A DNA stretch of 64,000 nt from Mucilaginibacter achroorhodeus (GCF_007846095.1 NZ_VOEI01000002.1:186001-250000), one strand, 5' to 3'; numbered from the stretch's first letter, positions 26,532-36,189 are shown. A program made the numbers and translations. The notes: generated by a model not told the origin, from the sequence alone.

Positions 26532-26978
26532 TTAATTTACCTTTACGGATATTTCGCCGTCGTCCATGCCGTCGATGTTCTTTTCTGCAAAAACATCAGG
26601 TGCGGCTTTCTGTAATGACTTTAGGATATCTGAGGTAGACCCGGAGTGCTCTAAAACAATGGAAGAACCGGATGCTTTAAACTTCATTTTTGTGCTTTGA
26701 ACACCCTTTGCCGATTGTAACTTATCATTAATAGCTTTAAGCGTAGAAAAATTAACACCGGCAATTTTTACGGTTGTTTTTTCTGTAGCTGTTCCATCCT
26801 TTTTCTTCCCGAAGAAACCCAGTATTTTTTCGCCGGTACTTTTGGTACGGTCCGCAGTGTGGCCTGCGCGGTCAGCTTTATCTGTTGCCCGGTCCATTTT
26901 ATCTAAGATAGCCTGGGCGCTTGCAAACCTTGGGCTAAAGAATAGCATGCCTGCGAAAATGATCATGATCTTTTTCAT
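26532..26978 (-). CDS. Small secreted protein of unknown function
   Basis: A 148-residue protein with a signal peptide (IMIIFAGMLFFSPRFASAQA). A charged, low-complexity helix of about 30 residues follows (DKMDRATDKADRAGHTADRT). The C-terminal half has an alternating beta-alpha layout (TTVKIAGVNFSTLKAINDKL, then SGSSIVLEHSGSTSDILKSL) that resembles a heavy-metal-associated (ferredoxin-like) fold but lacks the Cys-x-x-Cys site. I do not recognise a family. It is 47 bp from the lipoprotein gene at 27026 and same-stranded, so probably cotranscribed with it. Confidence 0.6.
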   Translation of the reverse strand: MKKIMIIFAGMLFFSPRFASAQAILDKMDRATDKADRAGHTADRTKSTGEKILGFFGKKKDGTATEKTTVKIAGVNFSTLKAINDKLQSAKGVQSTKMKFKASGSSIVLEHSGSTSDILKSLQKAAPDVFAEKNIDGMDDGEISVKVN

Positions 26979-27025
26979 AGTTGATTGATTTCGATGTTAA
27001 TATGATTGGATGATACCGGTTTATA

Positions 27026-27508
27026 TTAGTAAGTGTAGTCTTTGGTAAGATCTGCAGACTTCGTCACCGTAAAGCCGTTAATGTCTTCTTTTACCTCACC
27101 GTTGACTTCTGCTTTATAACTTACTTTATAAGCTTCGTTGCCCGGGCTTAAGCATTGAATACCTACACTGATGTTGGAAAGCGGTTTTACAGATTCAATA
27201 ACATAAGTATTAGTGTTTCCACTAAAATCGTTCTTGCCCAGGCTTACCGTACTTTGGTTATTTTGTACGATTCCATTTACTTTCCAAACTGTTGCATCGG
27301 AGGGGTTGTTGGTCAACCCTACCACTACAAAAGACAAATAGGCTGATTCAGGTGCGCCAGTAGCGGTTACCGTAAATTTTGCGGTACGACCTCCGTTTGA
27401 TGGCGGATTTTCATTGGCGTCTTTTTTACCACATGACGTAAGTGTAGAAATAAAGCCGCATAAAGAGACGGCCATTAACAAGTTTCTTAAAATTGCTTTT
27501 TTTTTCAT
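27026..27508 (-). CDS. Lipoprotein of unknown function with one beta-rich domain
   Basis: The protein has a signal ending in STLTSCGKKD, so it is lipid-anchored, and one small beta-rich domain (KFTVTATGAPESAYLSFVV, then VSIGIQCLS-type strand as ISVGIQCLSPG). The longer open frame begins with a TTG three codons upstream; the ATG at 27508 is chosen. It is the first of four same-strand genes for exported proteins and is divergent from the histidine kinase gene at 27712. This makes it a candidate target of that two-component system, which is inference. Confidence 0.6.
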   Translation of the reverse strand: MKKKAILRNLLMAVSLCGFISTLTSCGKKDANENPPSNGGRTAKFTVTATGAPESAYLSFVVVGLTNNPSDATVWKVNGIVQNNQSTVSLGKNDFSGNTNTYVIESVKPLSNISVGIQCLSPGNEAYKVSYKAEVNGEVKEDINGFTVTKSADLTKDYTY

Positions 27509-27711
27509 GGTTTTCAATTTAGATGATAGATAGACTGCAAAATTATCTCAGTCATAACTCATATGAAATCCCATGAATGGTGTGTTTTTTTCTCCTCATT
27601 TTTAGGTATTTCATACCTGCAAATGCCCGTTATGTAGCTGGTTTGGTTTTTAAGGTCGATATTTGAGGATTACGTAAGCTTCGACTGCTAAACATAAATT
27701 AATGTTACTCC

Positions 27712-29709
27712 ATGAAATTACGCCTGATCTGCTTGCTTGTTTTTTCTGTTCTTAATACGAGCGCACAGCAGCAGGTGCCACTTAATGAGAAACGCCATGT
27801 AGACAGTTTGGAAACACTATTAAGATCTGCACGTACAGACAGCAGCAGAGCGGTTGCCAGTTTTATGCTGGTGGAATATTGGAAATTTAAGGATACGATT
27901 AAAAGTAAGACTTTCTTAATGCGCGGCAAGCAATTAGCAGGCAGTTCGCCCTATTTAAAGGCTTTAACATACTTTTATGAGGGGCAATATTATTTTAACT
28001 GTAACACTACTCAAGCCTCCGCAGCTTTTAAAACAGCTCAGCAAAAACTTGCGGCTTTTCACACACCGCAAGCTTATGGTAAGCTGGCAGCAGCCTGGTA
28101 TAATTACGCGATCATGAACCGCGGCAAAGGATACGAATTCATTACCGGCATCACAACCCAGAAGACACTTCCATATGCTGAAAAAGCCGGTGACCAGACC
28201 ATGGTTGCCTTTTACTATAGCCAGCTCGCTACCATATTGATGAATAACTACCAGTTTGCGAAAGCTAACTTTTATAATGAAAAAGCGATCGCCGTGCTGG
28301 AGAAAAAAGATCCTAAATCTACCAACTTGCTATTGGCTTACCTTAACGGAGTGAGCATTGGTTGTTACGCTGTAAAGACCACTGCTGCAAAAGAACTGCT
28401 GCAAAAGGCAAAGGCATTATTAACACCCTATCCGGGTTCGCTAAATTACACTTTGTATTATTATAACGAAGCGCTGTATCACACCACTATTGAATCATAC
28501 AAAGAAGCCATTGCAAGTGCGGATAAAGGTATTGTATTGGCTACTAAGTACAATCAGAAACAAATGCTTCAGCAGCTTTTGTTTCGCAACTATGAAGCTT
28601 ATGTGCATTTAAAAGCCTATGCTAAAGCCAGGGGTATTTTGTTAGGCATCGCAAAGGAAGGTACGATGTTAATCAGTGCAAACGATAAAGCGATGGTTTA
28701 CGGAGAGTTGGCTAAAACCAATCAGTTGATGGGTAACTATCAGGAGGCTTATGATTGGCAAAATAAACATCAGCAGTTGACCGACAGCATGCATAATAAG
28801 CAGTTAGAAGTTAAAATAAATGAACTGGAAACTAAATATCGTTCTGTGGAGAGCCAAAAAAAGATAGCTGAACTGCAAGCCAAAAACCGGCAAACTGAAT
28901 TAAAAAGCAAAAACGAAAAGCTATTCAACTGGCTCCTAGGAAGTGGGTGCTTAAGCCTGCTCGCTATTCTGACGGCAGTGTTGTTGAATGCACGAAGCAA
29001 TCGGCAACTCGCGGCACAAAAGGAGATTAATTACAGGCAGCAACTGATCGAAATGGAACAAAAACAGCAGCTTCACATCGCCAAAGCAATGCTCGATGGC
29101 GAGGAGAATGAACGCGAACGTGTGGCTCGCGACCTGCACGACGGCCTTGGTGGCATGTTAGCAGGTGTAAAAATAGGATTGTCCGGCCTTAGCAGTACCA
29201 ACAACGAGTTTGCACAAGATAAAGAATTGTTTCGTATCATCGGACAGTTAGATACATCTGTAACAGAACTACGTCGCATAGCCCGCAACCTGTTACCCGA
29301 AACGCTATTGAAGTTTGGCCTGGAAGTGGCGATCAAAGACCTCAGTGAGTTTCACATGCGCGACGGGCTGCATATTGATCTGCAAACCCTTTCTATCGAA
29401 AAAAGTATTACCCTTAACGTGCAGCTCAATATCTATCGCATCATTCAGGAATTGTTATCAAACGCGATCAAACATGCAAACGCGAAAAATGTGCTGATAC
29501 AATGCAGCCAAAATGGTTCGGTTTTTTTCATCACTGTGGAGGATGATGGCATCGGTTTCGACACCAAAATTTTAAAAGGCCTTAAGGGTATGGGGTTGGA
29601 GAACCTGAAGAACAGAGTAAGTTACTTGAGAGGCAGGTTTGAACTACGTTCTGTCATCAACGAAGGTACAACCGTTAATATTGAATTAAACACTCACGAG
29701 TATGCTTGA
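27712..29709 (+). CDS. NarL-type sensor histidine kinase with TPR-like periplasmic domain
   Basis: A 665-residue sensor. It has a signal peptide (LRLICLLVFSVLNTSAQQQ), then about 350 residues of TPR-like helical repeats (for example VDSLETLLRSARTDSSRAV and AYDWQNKHQQLTD), a coiled coil, one membrane helix (LFNWLLGSGCLSLLAILTAVL, residues ~403-425), and a HisKA_3 dimerisation helix with ENERERVARDLHDGLGG; the phosphorylated His is 476. The HATPase domain has ELLSNAIKHANAKN and DDGIGFDTKILKGLKGMGLENL. It shares 8 bp with the response regulator gene, so the pair is translated together. Confidence 0.93.
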   Translation: MKLRLICLLVFSVLNTSAQQQVPLNEKRHVDSLETLLRSARTDSSRAVASFMLVEYWKFKDTIKSKTFLMRGKQLAGSSPYLKALTYFYEGQYYFNCNTTQASAAFKTAQQKLAAFHTPQAYGKLAAAWYNYAIMNRGKGYEFITGITTQKTLPYAEKAGDQTMVAFYYSQLATILMNNYQFAKANFYNEKAIAVLEKKDPKSTNLLLAYLNGVSIGCYAVKTTAAKELLQKAKALLTPYPGSLNYTLYYYNEALYHTTIESYKEAIASADKGIVLATKYNQKQMLQQLLFRNYEAYVHLKAYAKARGILLGIAKEGTMLISANDKAMVYGELAKTNQLMGNYQEAYDWQNKHQQLTDSMHNKQLEVKINELETKYRSVESQKKIAELQAKNRQTELKSKNEKLFNWLLGSGCLSLLAILTAVLLNARSNRQLAAQKEINYRQQLIEMEQKQQLHIAKAMLDGEENERERVARDLHDGLGGMLAGVKIGLSGLSSTNNEFAQDKELFRIIGQLDTSVTELRRIARNLLPETLLKFGLEVAIKDLSEFHMRDGLHIDLQTLSIEKSITLNVQLNIYRIIQELLSNAIKHANAKNVLIQCSQNGSVFFITVEDDGIGFDTKILKGLKGMGLENLKNRVSYLRGRFELRSVINEGTTVNIELNTHEYA

Positions 29710-30358
29710 ACTGCTTACCGCTATTGTGGATGACCATCCGATAGTAATTGAGGGGTTAAAGACCTTACTTGCCAACGAAGAGAATCTAAGGATAACTGAG
29801 GGATTTTGCACCGGGGCTGACCTTTTAGCTTATATGTCTGCTCAGCCGCTTGACCTGATCCTGCTGGATGTGACCCTGCCTGATATCAGTGGAATAGAAC
29901 TTTGTAAGAAGATAAAAGAAATATCGGTATCCACCAGGATCCTCATTCTGAGCAATCATACCGAACGTAGCATCATCATGCAGTCCATACAGAATGGTGC
30001 AAGTGGTTATTTACTCAAAAACAGTTCCATTGATGAGTTACGGCACTGTATAGCGGAGGCCGTTATAGGCAATATTTGTTATAGCAAAGAGGTCATGGAA
30101 ATCATTAGCCGGCCCGACAGAAACGAAATGCAGGGCGCCCCTCGTCTCACCCGTCGTGAGAAGGAGATTTTGGGCCTCATCGCGGCAGGTAAAACCAGCC
30201 AGGTGATCGGGCAGGAACTTTTCCTGAGTCCGCTTACCGTAGACACACATCGTAAAAACCTCATCCAAAAATTCGGTGTCAAGAATGTAGCCGAACTGGT
30301 GATGGCGGCTGCCCAACAACAACTTTTATCAGGTTCGGCAAAATGGATCAATCAATGA
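29702..30358 (+). CDS. NarL/LuxR-family response regulator
   Basis: A 218-residue regulator: receiver domain with the acidic pair at D10/D11, phosphorylatable D56 in LILLDVTLP, Thr/Ser at the end of strand 4 and K near GYLLKNSSI. The C-terminal LuxR-type HTH begins at about residue 148 (LTRREKEILGLIAAGKTSQVI, then LSPLTVDTHRKNLIQKFG). It is phosphorylated by the kinase encoded immediately upstream. Its binding sites are not evident. The 275-bp gap 30359-30633 after it has no gene that I recognise and no clear hairpin. Confidence 0.93.
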   Translation: MLELLTAIVDDHPIVIEGLKTLLANEENLRITEGFCTGADLLAYMSAQPLDLILLDVTLPDISGIELCKKIKEISVSTRILILSNHTERSIIMQSIQNGASGYLLKNSSIDELRHCIAEAVIGNICYSKEVMEIISRPDRNEMQGAPRLTRREKEILGLIAAGKTSQVIGQELFLSPLTVDTHRKNLIQKFGVKNVAELVMAAAQQQLLSGSAKWINQ

Positions 30359-30633
30359 TCACGAGAATAGATAGTTACAAATTCAGTCCTGAAACTACGG
30401 CCAACCGGGACGACATTTGTGCCCATGACGATTTCGGAATTATTTTAACCGGTTGCGTGTTGTGAATTGATGATAAAAAATCGATGGACTCTAACAAACC
30501 CGTTGTTGAAAATTTTTCTAAAACTCAGTGATTGTGTTTTTATTGAGGCAAAGCTGATTATGAGATCATTCCCCTGACTTTCTATGAAGCTAATATCAGC
30601 CATATTGATTTTTCTGTTGACGCCTTGTAGAAA

Positions 30634-30966
30634 GTGAATGTGGAAATGATCACCAGGGAAGACCTCGAACGCTTCAAAGAAGAACTTTTCGGGATGATAA
30701 AAGATTTAACCGGCAAGCCGCAATTCGGCGAGCAGAAATGGCTAAAAAGCTACCGGGTGAAGAACCTGCTGAAGATCTCGAACGTTACCCTGCAGGACCT
30801 GTGCTTGAAGGGAAAGCTGGCCTACAGTATCTGCGGCATCATCTATTACAAGTACGAGGACATGGTCAAGGTCCTTGAAGGGCAAAAGAAAAATATCCTT
30901 TTGCACCTCACCCGCTCAGCGAGTAAATTTTTTATTCCGCTATCGCTAAGTGATCGTTTGGATTAG
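30634..30966 (+). CDS. Excisionase/HTH-17-like DNA-binding protein of a mobile element
   Basis: A 110-residue protein. The N-terminal helix (TREDLERFKEELFGMIKDL) is followed by a winged HTH of the MerR/Xis type (KSYRVKNLLKISNVTLQDLCLKGKLAYSI, then GIIYYKYEDMVKVL). Such proteins are common in Bacteroidota conjugative and mobilizable elements, where they act as excision factors or local regulators. The GTG at 30634 gives the usual family start (NVEMITREDL); the ATG at 30646 is the alternative. It is the first gene of the mobilization region and suggests an element border lies nearby, but no integrase is present. Confidence 0.65.
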   Translation: MNVEMITREDLERFKEELFGMIKDLTGKPQFGEQKWLKSYRVKNLLKISNVTLQDLCLKGKLAYSICGIIYYKYEDMVKVLEGQKKNILLHLTRSASKFFIPLSLSDRLD

Positions 30967-31279
30967 GCATTTGTCACACGTGTTTAGGAGCAAACCATGT
31001 TTTTGCTATGCTTAAACGGGCTTGCTCCTGCGGAGAGCGGAGCGAAAGTGATCTTAAAGAGACCGCAGATCGCCATGCCGAATGTGAGCATCTCGTAAAT
31101 TACTGTTCGTGTCTGAACGAGATGTGTCCAGCGGGGTACATGGAGTAAATTCGCAAGACTGGACCAAAGCGTATTCGTCCTTTACTATGTGGTATCGATG
31201 ACCGGGACAGATCGGGCGGGAAAGTTCTTTTCCGACCTATAATTAATCAGAAAATAAAAGCATTATGCTTTATTTGCCG
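30967..31279. other. 313-bp non-coding stretch with an inverted repeat
   Basis: No gene is visible. AGGAGCAA (30986-30993) and TTGCTCCT (31022-31029) form an 8-bp stem around a 28-bp loop, followed by a G/C- and A-rich segment with GGAG repeats. It has no T-run. It could be a recombination or regulatory site of the mobile element, or a leftover from rearrangement. Confidence 0.3.
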
Positions 31280-33259
31280 CTATCTTTTGCGAATGATCAG
31301 GTGGGAAAGGGATGGATCACTTAGCAAACGTTCCATTTCCAGCTCAATTATATTTTTGATATCCTTTTTGATGTCCAGGTAATTTCGCTCCACTACAGCC
31401 GGATTGATCTTTTTTATTTCAGGCAAGGGCTTGTAGCTATCGATCTCCTTTTTTAATGCTTCATGGTCATTGACGATCTCTCCGTGATAAGCTTTTAATT
31501 CGATCTTACAATCCGGATTATCTGCAACGAGGCCAACAAACTCGCCGGAACTAAGCGCAGCGATCCGCGAGGGCGGTACTGCGGCTTCCAGTTGCCTGGA
31601 GCGGCTGATGGAGGTATCGTTGCGATTGATGGACAAACTTTCCCGTTCCTGCATGATGCGCCCGATCTTTTCTGACACCAATTTTGCCGTATCGCCGGAT
31701 ACCTGACCGACCGCCATATTCCCGACGATGTTCATGATCACGTCGGCCTGTTCCCTTCCGTAATCTTTACGCAGTTGGCTGGCGTCCTGGATGCCCAGGG
31801 TCGTCGATATCAAATTGCTTCGACCGGTGCTTATTGTTGGAATAATATCCGTCGTTAGTGTCGGAAATTCGTCAAACACCAGGCTGCACTTTAGCTTATT
31901 TTTTTGGTTGATAATCTTTAGCAGGCGGTTGGTGAACAGCGATAGTACTGCGCCATACACCTGTATCTTTTGCGGATTATTGCCCATGCAGACGATCTTC
32001 GGCGCTGCCGGGTCATTGATGTCCAATGTAAACTCATTTCCCGAGAGCACATAGTACAATTGCGGGGAAGCGATGCGCGCCATGGTGATCTTGGCAGAGG
32101 CGATCTGCCCCTCCAGTTGTTCGACAGCGTCCCGCTTGTAGGCACTGATGAACGGATTGATCAGCAAGTCAATTTCTTTTTGTGTACCTAATAAAGTGAA
32201 CAAGCTATCATAGTCCGCCTGCATCAGCTCGATCACATGCGGCAACGTACAAAATTTCCCATCTTTATATTTTCGCAGATACCAGATGATCGCGGTTAGA
32301 AAGTTGATCGGCGACTCGACAAAAAAGTCCCCCTGTTTCTTGATCCATTCCCGGTTCAGGCCGAGCAGGATGGTTCGGGCAGATTCCACCGCATCTGTCA
32401 GGTCGAGCATCGCAGATGGATCAAGCGGGTTACAACGATGGCTTCTTGAAAGGTCGTCAAAATTGATCGAATAGAACTTGGGTTGCACCTCATAATCCTT
32501 TTTATACTTCAGCCAGGTATTATAAGCGATCACCGCTAGGTCAGGCATTTTAAAGTCGTAGACGAACATGGCAAAACCTTTTCGGATATGCTGGGTGATC
32601 ACATGCCGGATGATGAAATAGCTTTTACCCGATCCGGGAGAACCGAGTACCACCAGTGCACGGAACAGATTGATCAAATTGATCCAGCCATTCCGTATCT
32701 TACCCTTCAGAACATACGTCGTCGGCAGGTTAACGGAGAATTCATTTTCCAACAAACGTTCCTCCTGCGGAAAGGTCTCCTGGTCGCGGTTAAAGATATC
32801 GCCAGCCAGCCTATCCCGGATGATACGGGACAACATCGTGCCACCGCTCAAAATCAGCAGGTAACCCGATCCGGTCAAGGCCATATAAGCCAAGGCAACT
32901 GTTTGTGCTTTCTCCTTCACCGATAAAGCCAAGTAACTTGTCAGAAATAAAATAAGGCCGGTCGCGATATATAAAACAGCCGTCTTCCAGGTCTGTTTTT
33001 CATCCTTCCTGCCCTTGACACCGATCAATGCGATCATCAAAAATACCAGGCTAATTAATTTTGGGTTTAGGAAGCTGCTGAATAACCCGGTGGCTACAAC
33101 ATTGACCATCAGTCGGTCTGTCAGTCCAGACGCCAGGTGCCAAGCTACAAAAGCACCATAACATTCCCTGTAAAAATGCAATAATAACACCGCCACACTG
33201 ATCAGCCTGGTCATGTCCAGGATCTTGCGCAACGCCTGATCATTTTCTCCCGTACCCAT
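31280..33259 (-). CDS. mobC: Conjugative coupling protein, VirD4/TraG-like (Bacteroidota MobC type)
   Basis: From the ATG at 33259 the protein has 659 residues. The N-terminus (GTGENDQALRKILDMTRLIS) is the YWFCY-type membrane domain of the Bacteroidota coupling-protein family, followed by several membrane helices. The ATPase domain has Walker A LGSPGSGKSYFIIRH at about residue 205 and Walker B CSLVFDEFPTL at about 461; a TraM-recognition/TraG C-terminal domain completes it. The protein links the relaxase-DNA complex to a type IV secretion channel. The open frame extends to a GTG at 33334, but homologues begin at the chosen Met. It is in an operon with the relaxase and accessory genes; no transfer-channel genes are in the window, so the element is mobilizable, or only partly visible. 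Confidence 0.88.
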   Translation of the reverse strand: MGTGENDQALRKILDMTRLISVAVLLLHFYRECYGAFVAWHLASGLTDRLMVNVVATGLFSSFLNPKLISLVFLMIALIGVKGRKDEKQTWKTAVLYIATGLILFLTSYLALSVKEKAQTVALAYMALTGSGYLLILSGGTMLSRIIRDRLAGDIFNRDQETFPQEERLLENEFSVNLPTTYVLKGKIRNGWINLINLFRALVVLGSPGSGKSYFIIRHVITQHIRKGFAMFVYDFKMPDLAVIAYNTWLKYKKDYEVQPKFYSINFDDLSRSHRCNPLDPSAMLDLTDAVESARTILLGLNREWIKKQGDFFVESPINFLTAIIWYLRKYKDGKFCTLPHVIELMQADYDSLFTLLGTQKEIDLLINPFISAYKRDAVEQLEGQIASAKITMARIASPQLYYVLSGNEFTLDINDPAAPKIVCMGNNPQKIQVYGAVLSLFTNRLLKIINQKNKLKCSLVFDEFPTLTTDIIPTISTGRSNLISTTLGIQDASQLRKDYGREQADVIMNIVGNMAVGQVSGDTAKLVSEKIGRIMQERESLSINRNDTSISRSRQLEAAVPPSRIAALSSGEFVGLVADNPDCKIELKAYHGEIVNDHEALKKEIDSYKPLPEIKKINPAVVERNYLDIKKDIKNIIELEMERLLSDPSLSHLIIRKR

Positions 33260-33344
33260 CTTATCCCCTCCTATCTTTCCGTTTTTGAATTTCGCCCCAA
33301 GCCTACCCAAGATGGCATCATCATTCCAGGTCACCCATAAAATA

Positions 33345-34643
33345 CTAACCTGCAGATAACCTGATCCGCCTTTTTTTCTTTCGCTTCGTGCGTTTCAGTT
33401 CCCAATCCATCGCAGCCGTCTGCTCGCCGTCCACGATCAGGGCATCAGTGAATCGCGAAACACCATGATCAACATGAGCTATTTCCTGCGACCCGGCGCA
33501 ATCTCCGGTCGCATTCCCAACACCTTCCCTACCCGGCTGGCCGGCCCCCTCAGCAGTTACCACAGTTTGTTTTTTTCCCTCACCGGTCATCCGATCAGTG
33601 CAGCGATCCAGTATGGCCTTCGCGCTAAATCCTTTGCCCAATTCGTTTCCATTAAACACGACTTTTTGTTCGTGATCGACAAAGGTCAACCCATATATGA
33701 CCCCTTGTGGATTTTGGCGAACGACCAGATCGATACCCTTTTGGCGCAGTGCAACACTTAGTGCATCAATGGAGTTTACATTTGTCAAGAAAGCCATGCT
33801 GATCATATTACTTACCCGGCTTTTACGCCCTGTTTTCAGCGGCTCATTCTTTATAAACTTTTCCCTTAAGTTTTTTAAAGTCGGCTTGCCGGCAAAGTCG
33901 CTTGCTTTGATCGGCACACCGACCTTCTCGCCCTGACCATCCAGCATTCGGAATACCAGGCCCTGATGCTGTTTGATCCTGGAGTCTTCGGTACCGGGAT
34001 CGGCCACCAGGTTATACAATCCCAGTACTGCATTGAGTTGTGCCAGGGAAGAAAAGCAGTATTGATCTGTGACGACGTTGATGATGCTGCTCATTGTTTT
34101 TTTCGTTTCCATTCTGCCGTAGCGCGCACGCCGCACATCGACCGGTTTAAAGCGAAGCGCAGCATCTTGCTGTGCGTTTACAGCCTGAACCAGATCATAT
34201 TTCAATTCGATCTCCTCACGTGCTTTTTTGGACTGATTACGGCCAAGATTATGCATATGGATGGCGGTACCATCCGCTTTTATATTGGTTGTCAGTAGGT
34301 GGATATGAGGGTGCCCAGCATCAAAATGCTGGTATAACAAATAAGGCTGACCGCCAAAACCTATTTTCTCCAAATAGTTGGCTGCGATCTCTTTGAGCAA
34401 TTCTTCGGAGGGCTTTTCCGACGGGTGAAAATTCAGGGAGACGTGGAGGGTATTTACCTTCGTCCGCTGGTTCAACGTCGTCAACATTTCCAGTCGGCGC
34501 AATTTCTGGTGAAAGTTCAGATCAGCTGCCTCCATTGGATAAAAACCGGCGTCCAAACACGCCGCAAAACCGGTCTTCACCTTTTGCTCGTTATAGTTTA
34601 AACACGCTCTTAAACTCCGATGCGTATGCACTACTGCAACCAT
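33345..34643 (-). CDS. mobB: Relaxase / mobilization nuclease (MobB type)
   Basis: A 432-residue relaxase. The metal-binding histidine triad is seen in QHFDAGHPHIHLLTTNI (H111, H113, H115). The N-terminal HTHRSLRACLNYNEQKV segment is typical of the Bacteroidota relaxase family, and the nicking Tyr is probably Y18. The enzyme cuts one strand at oriT and stays covalently bound. The C-terminal ~100 residues are Gly/Lys-rich and end in KRTKRKKKRRIRL, a basic tail. Its 5' end overlaps the MobA-like gene by 13 bp, and the coupling-protein gene lies 85 bp downstream. Confidence 0.87.
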   Translation of the reverse strand: MVAVVHTHRSLRACLNYNEQKVKTGFAACLDAGFYPMEAADLNFHQKLRRLEMLTTLNQRTKVNTLHVSLNFHPSEKPSEELLKEIAANYLEKIGFGGQPYLLYQHFDAGHPHIHLLTTNIKADGTAIHMHNLGRNQSKKAREEIELKYDLVQAVNAQQDAALRFKPVDVRRARYGRMETKKTMSSIINVVTDQYCFSSLAQLNAVLGLYNLVADPGTEDSRIKQHQGLVFRMLDGQGEKVGVPIKASDFAGKPTLKNLREKFIKNEPLKTGRKSRVSNMISMAFLTNVNSIDALSVALRQKGIDLVVRQNPQGVIYGLTFVDHEQKVVFNGNELGKGFSAKAILDRCTDRMTGEGKKQTVVTAEGAGQPGREGVGNATGDCAGSQEIAHVDHGVSRFTDALIVDGEQTAAMDWELKRTKRKKKRRIRLSAG

Positions 34644-35032
34644 TGGGCGCTGATAGAATTGATCTTTGACCGGACCGCTCCGAACAGTTCAAAATACCGG
34701 TCGCGATCCGAATTGAATTGCTCCAACCAGGCCTGCATGTGCTGGGAATGATCTGTCCTGTTCAAGCGGTGGACCGCCTGGTTAAAGTTCACGCCGATCG
34801 CATGCAGTTCCCGTCGCAAAATGATCAGTTCTTCCAGCAATTCATCCGCTGATCTGTTGCGCTTGTAGACCGTGATCCGCTTGCCGAACAGCAGCCGCCG
34901 CACGAACTCGGAAAGCTTCCTGATCGTACTGCCCTTCCAGCTCTTTTCCAGCTCACTAAACTCATCTTCTGTCAGGCGTAAACCGATGATCCGCTTACGC
35001 CCCGCTGCTGAATACTTATCCCGCTCACACAT
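34631..35032 (-). CDS. mobA: Relaxosome accessory DNA-binding protein (MobA/MobC-like)
   Basis: A 133-residue protein with an N-terminal ribbon-helix-helix region (KRIIGLRLTEDEFSELEKSW, then LSEFVRRLLFGKRI) and a C-terminal helical part (LIILRRELHAIGVNFNQAVHRLN), the layout of plasmid mobilization relaxosome proteins. It binds oriT and helps the relaxase load. It overlaps the relaxase gene by 13 bp. The large inverted repeats at 35146-35206, just upstream, are the natural binding target. Confidence 0.82.
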   Translation of the reverse strand: MCERDKYSAAGRKRIIGLRLTEDEFSELEKSWKGSTIRKLSEFVRRLLFGKRITVYKRNRSADELLEELIILRRELHAIGVNFNQAVHRLNRTDHSQHMQAWLEQFNSDRDRYFELFGAVRSKINSISAQWLQ

Positions 35033-35145
35033 CTTAATCCTCCAAAAATCCTATTCATTAGATAAAAACCAGAAATCAAAACCCAACAACAAACTTAAAA
35101 CTTACCAAGATCCGGCATTCACCCGCCCCCGAGTTCCGAGGAAGG

Positions 35146-35206
35146 GCGGCCAGATCCAGTTGTTGTTAAACAACTGTACATCTGGCCGCACGCAAAATGA
35201 GCGTGC
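35146..35206. other. Candidate oriT: large nested inverted repeat plus a second hairpin
   Basis: In the 230-bp gap upstream of mobA lies a two-part stem: the 10-bp arms GCGGCCAGAT (35146-35155) and ATCTGGCCGC (35180-35189), enclosing 8-bp arms CAGTTGTT (35157-35164) and AACAACTG (35169-35176) with a 4-base loop. A separate 6-bp hairpin, GCACGC/GCGTGC (35188-35206), follows. Position next to mobA, and strong dyads, are the usual signs of an origin of transfer. The nick site is not identified. Confidence 0.5.
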
Positions 35207-35262
35207 TTAAAGATTTATCCGGTGAGGGAAAAAATCTAAATCAATCCAGAAAAACTTAAAAG

Positions 35263-36189
35263 CTAAATAGTCCGCAAGCCGAGTTTTTGTCGCAAACGAG
35301 GTATTTCTCCACCGTGCACCAGCCATTCATTCAAGTCTTTAAATTTCTCATAAATCCCGCTTCGGTCAATGAATCGGGAATCTAAACCCAAGGCGTAGTC
35401 CCGGTAAGCCAACCCGGTGACATCCCTGTCGAGCCATAGGTTGATGTGCTCGTGCGTCATCAAGAAAGGGATCGCGCGGTCAAATAAACCTGCACCATTA
35501 AGCACCACATGGTCAACCGCACGCGATGGCTCGCCAGGGTGGATACTACAGTAAGATAGGAAGTCCATAAAGCCTTCAAAAACATGCACGGAACGGGCGC
35601 CGTTACCCAGGCAAGTAATGTCTTTCGGCGAGGAACTTTGCTTGAATTTTTTATTGCGTATCTCCCAACCCCCGGCATCATTTTGAAAGCCGATACCATA
35701 ATAAGCATGGCCCTCAATCTCGTAAGAAACTTCCTTGCAAAAAATAGCTGCTACCGACAAAGAAATGCATCGGTCATGCAAATAATTTTTGATCGGATAG
35801 GCATACAATGGCCGTACTTCTTTAACCACCAATTTGCTGTCCATTTCAACGCGTCCTTCATGCAGACATCGATCATATTTGACCAATGACGGCGTATCAT
35901 TATAGCTCGCGAAACGCTCCAACAATTCCGGCAATGAACACCGGTAATATCGAAGGCAAAAGTCAAGCGGATTACCGCCGGCCATCAGCCCGAAATCAAA
36001 CCATTCGTTGGTCAACAAATTGACGTGGAAACTAGCTGTCCTTTCATTGCGCAAAGGCGACAGGTACCAAAAGTCTGTATTGTTTTTACGGTGCTTGACC
36101 ACCGGGTATCCCATAGCATCCAGAAGTGCCGGCAAGTCCAGTTCACGGATCCGTGTTAACGACTCCACTTTATTGTCATTCCTTTCCAT
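35263..36189 (-). CDS. CHC2/TOPRIM primase-like protein of a mobile element
   Basis: A 308-residue protein with a degenerate CHC2-type N-terminus (FWYLSPLRNERTASFHVN, then NEWFDFGLMAGGNPLDFC, around residues 40-82). The C-terminal half is TOPRIM-like: SVHVFEGFMDFLSYCS, with the conserved Glu, and NLWLDRDVTGLAYRD, with the DxD pair. This is the common Bacteroidota conjugative-element primase-like protein, thought to prime replacement-strand synthesis in the recipient. Zinc ligands are not all evident, so the N-terminal domain may be only structural. It is on the minus strand with the mob genes, 230 bp upstream of them. Confidence 0.82.
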   Translation of the reverse strand: MERNDNKVESLTRIRELDLPALLDAMGYPVVKHRKNNTDFWYLSPLRNERTASFHVNLLTNEWFDFGLMAGGNPLDFCLRYYRCSLPELLERFASYNDTPSLVKYDRCLHEGRVEMDSKLVVKEVRPLYAYPIKNYLHDRCISLSVAAIFCKEVSYEIEGHAYYGIGFQNDAGGWEIRNKKFKQSSSPKDITCLGNGARSVHVFEGFMDFLSYCSIHPGEPSRAVDHVVLNGAGLFDRAIPFLMTHEHINLWLDRDVTGLAYRDYALGLDSRFIDRSGIYEKFKDLNEWLVHGGEIPRLRQKLGLRTI

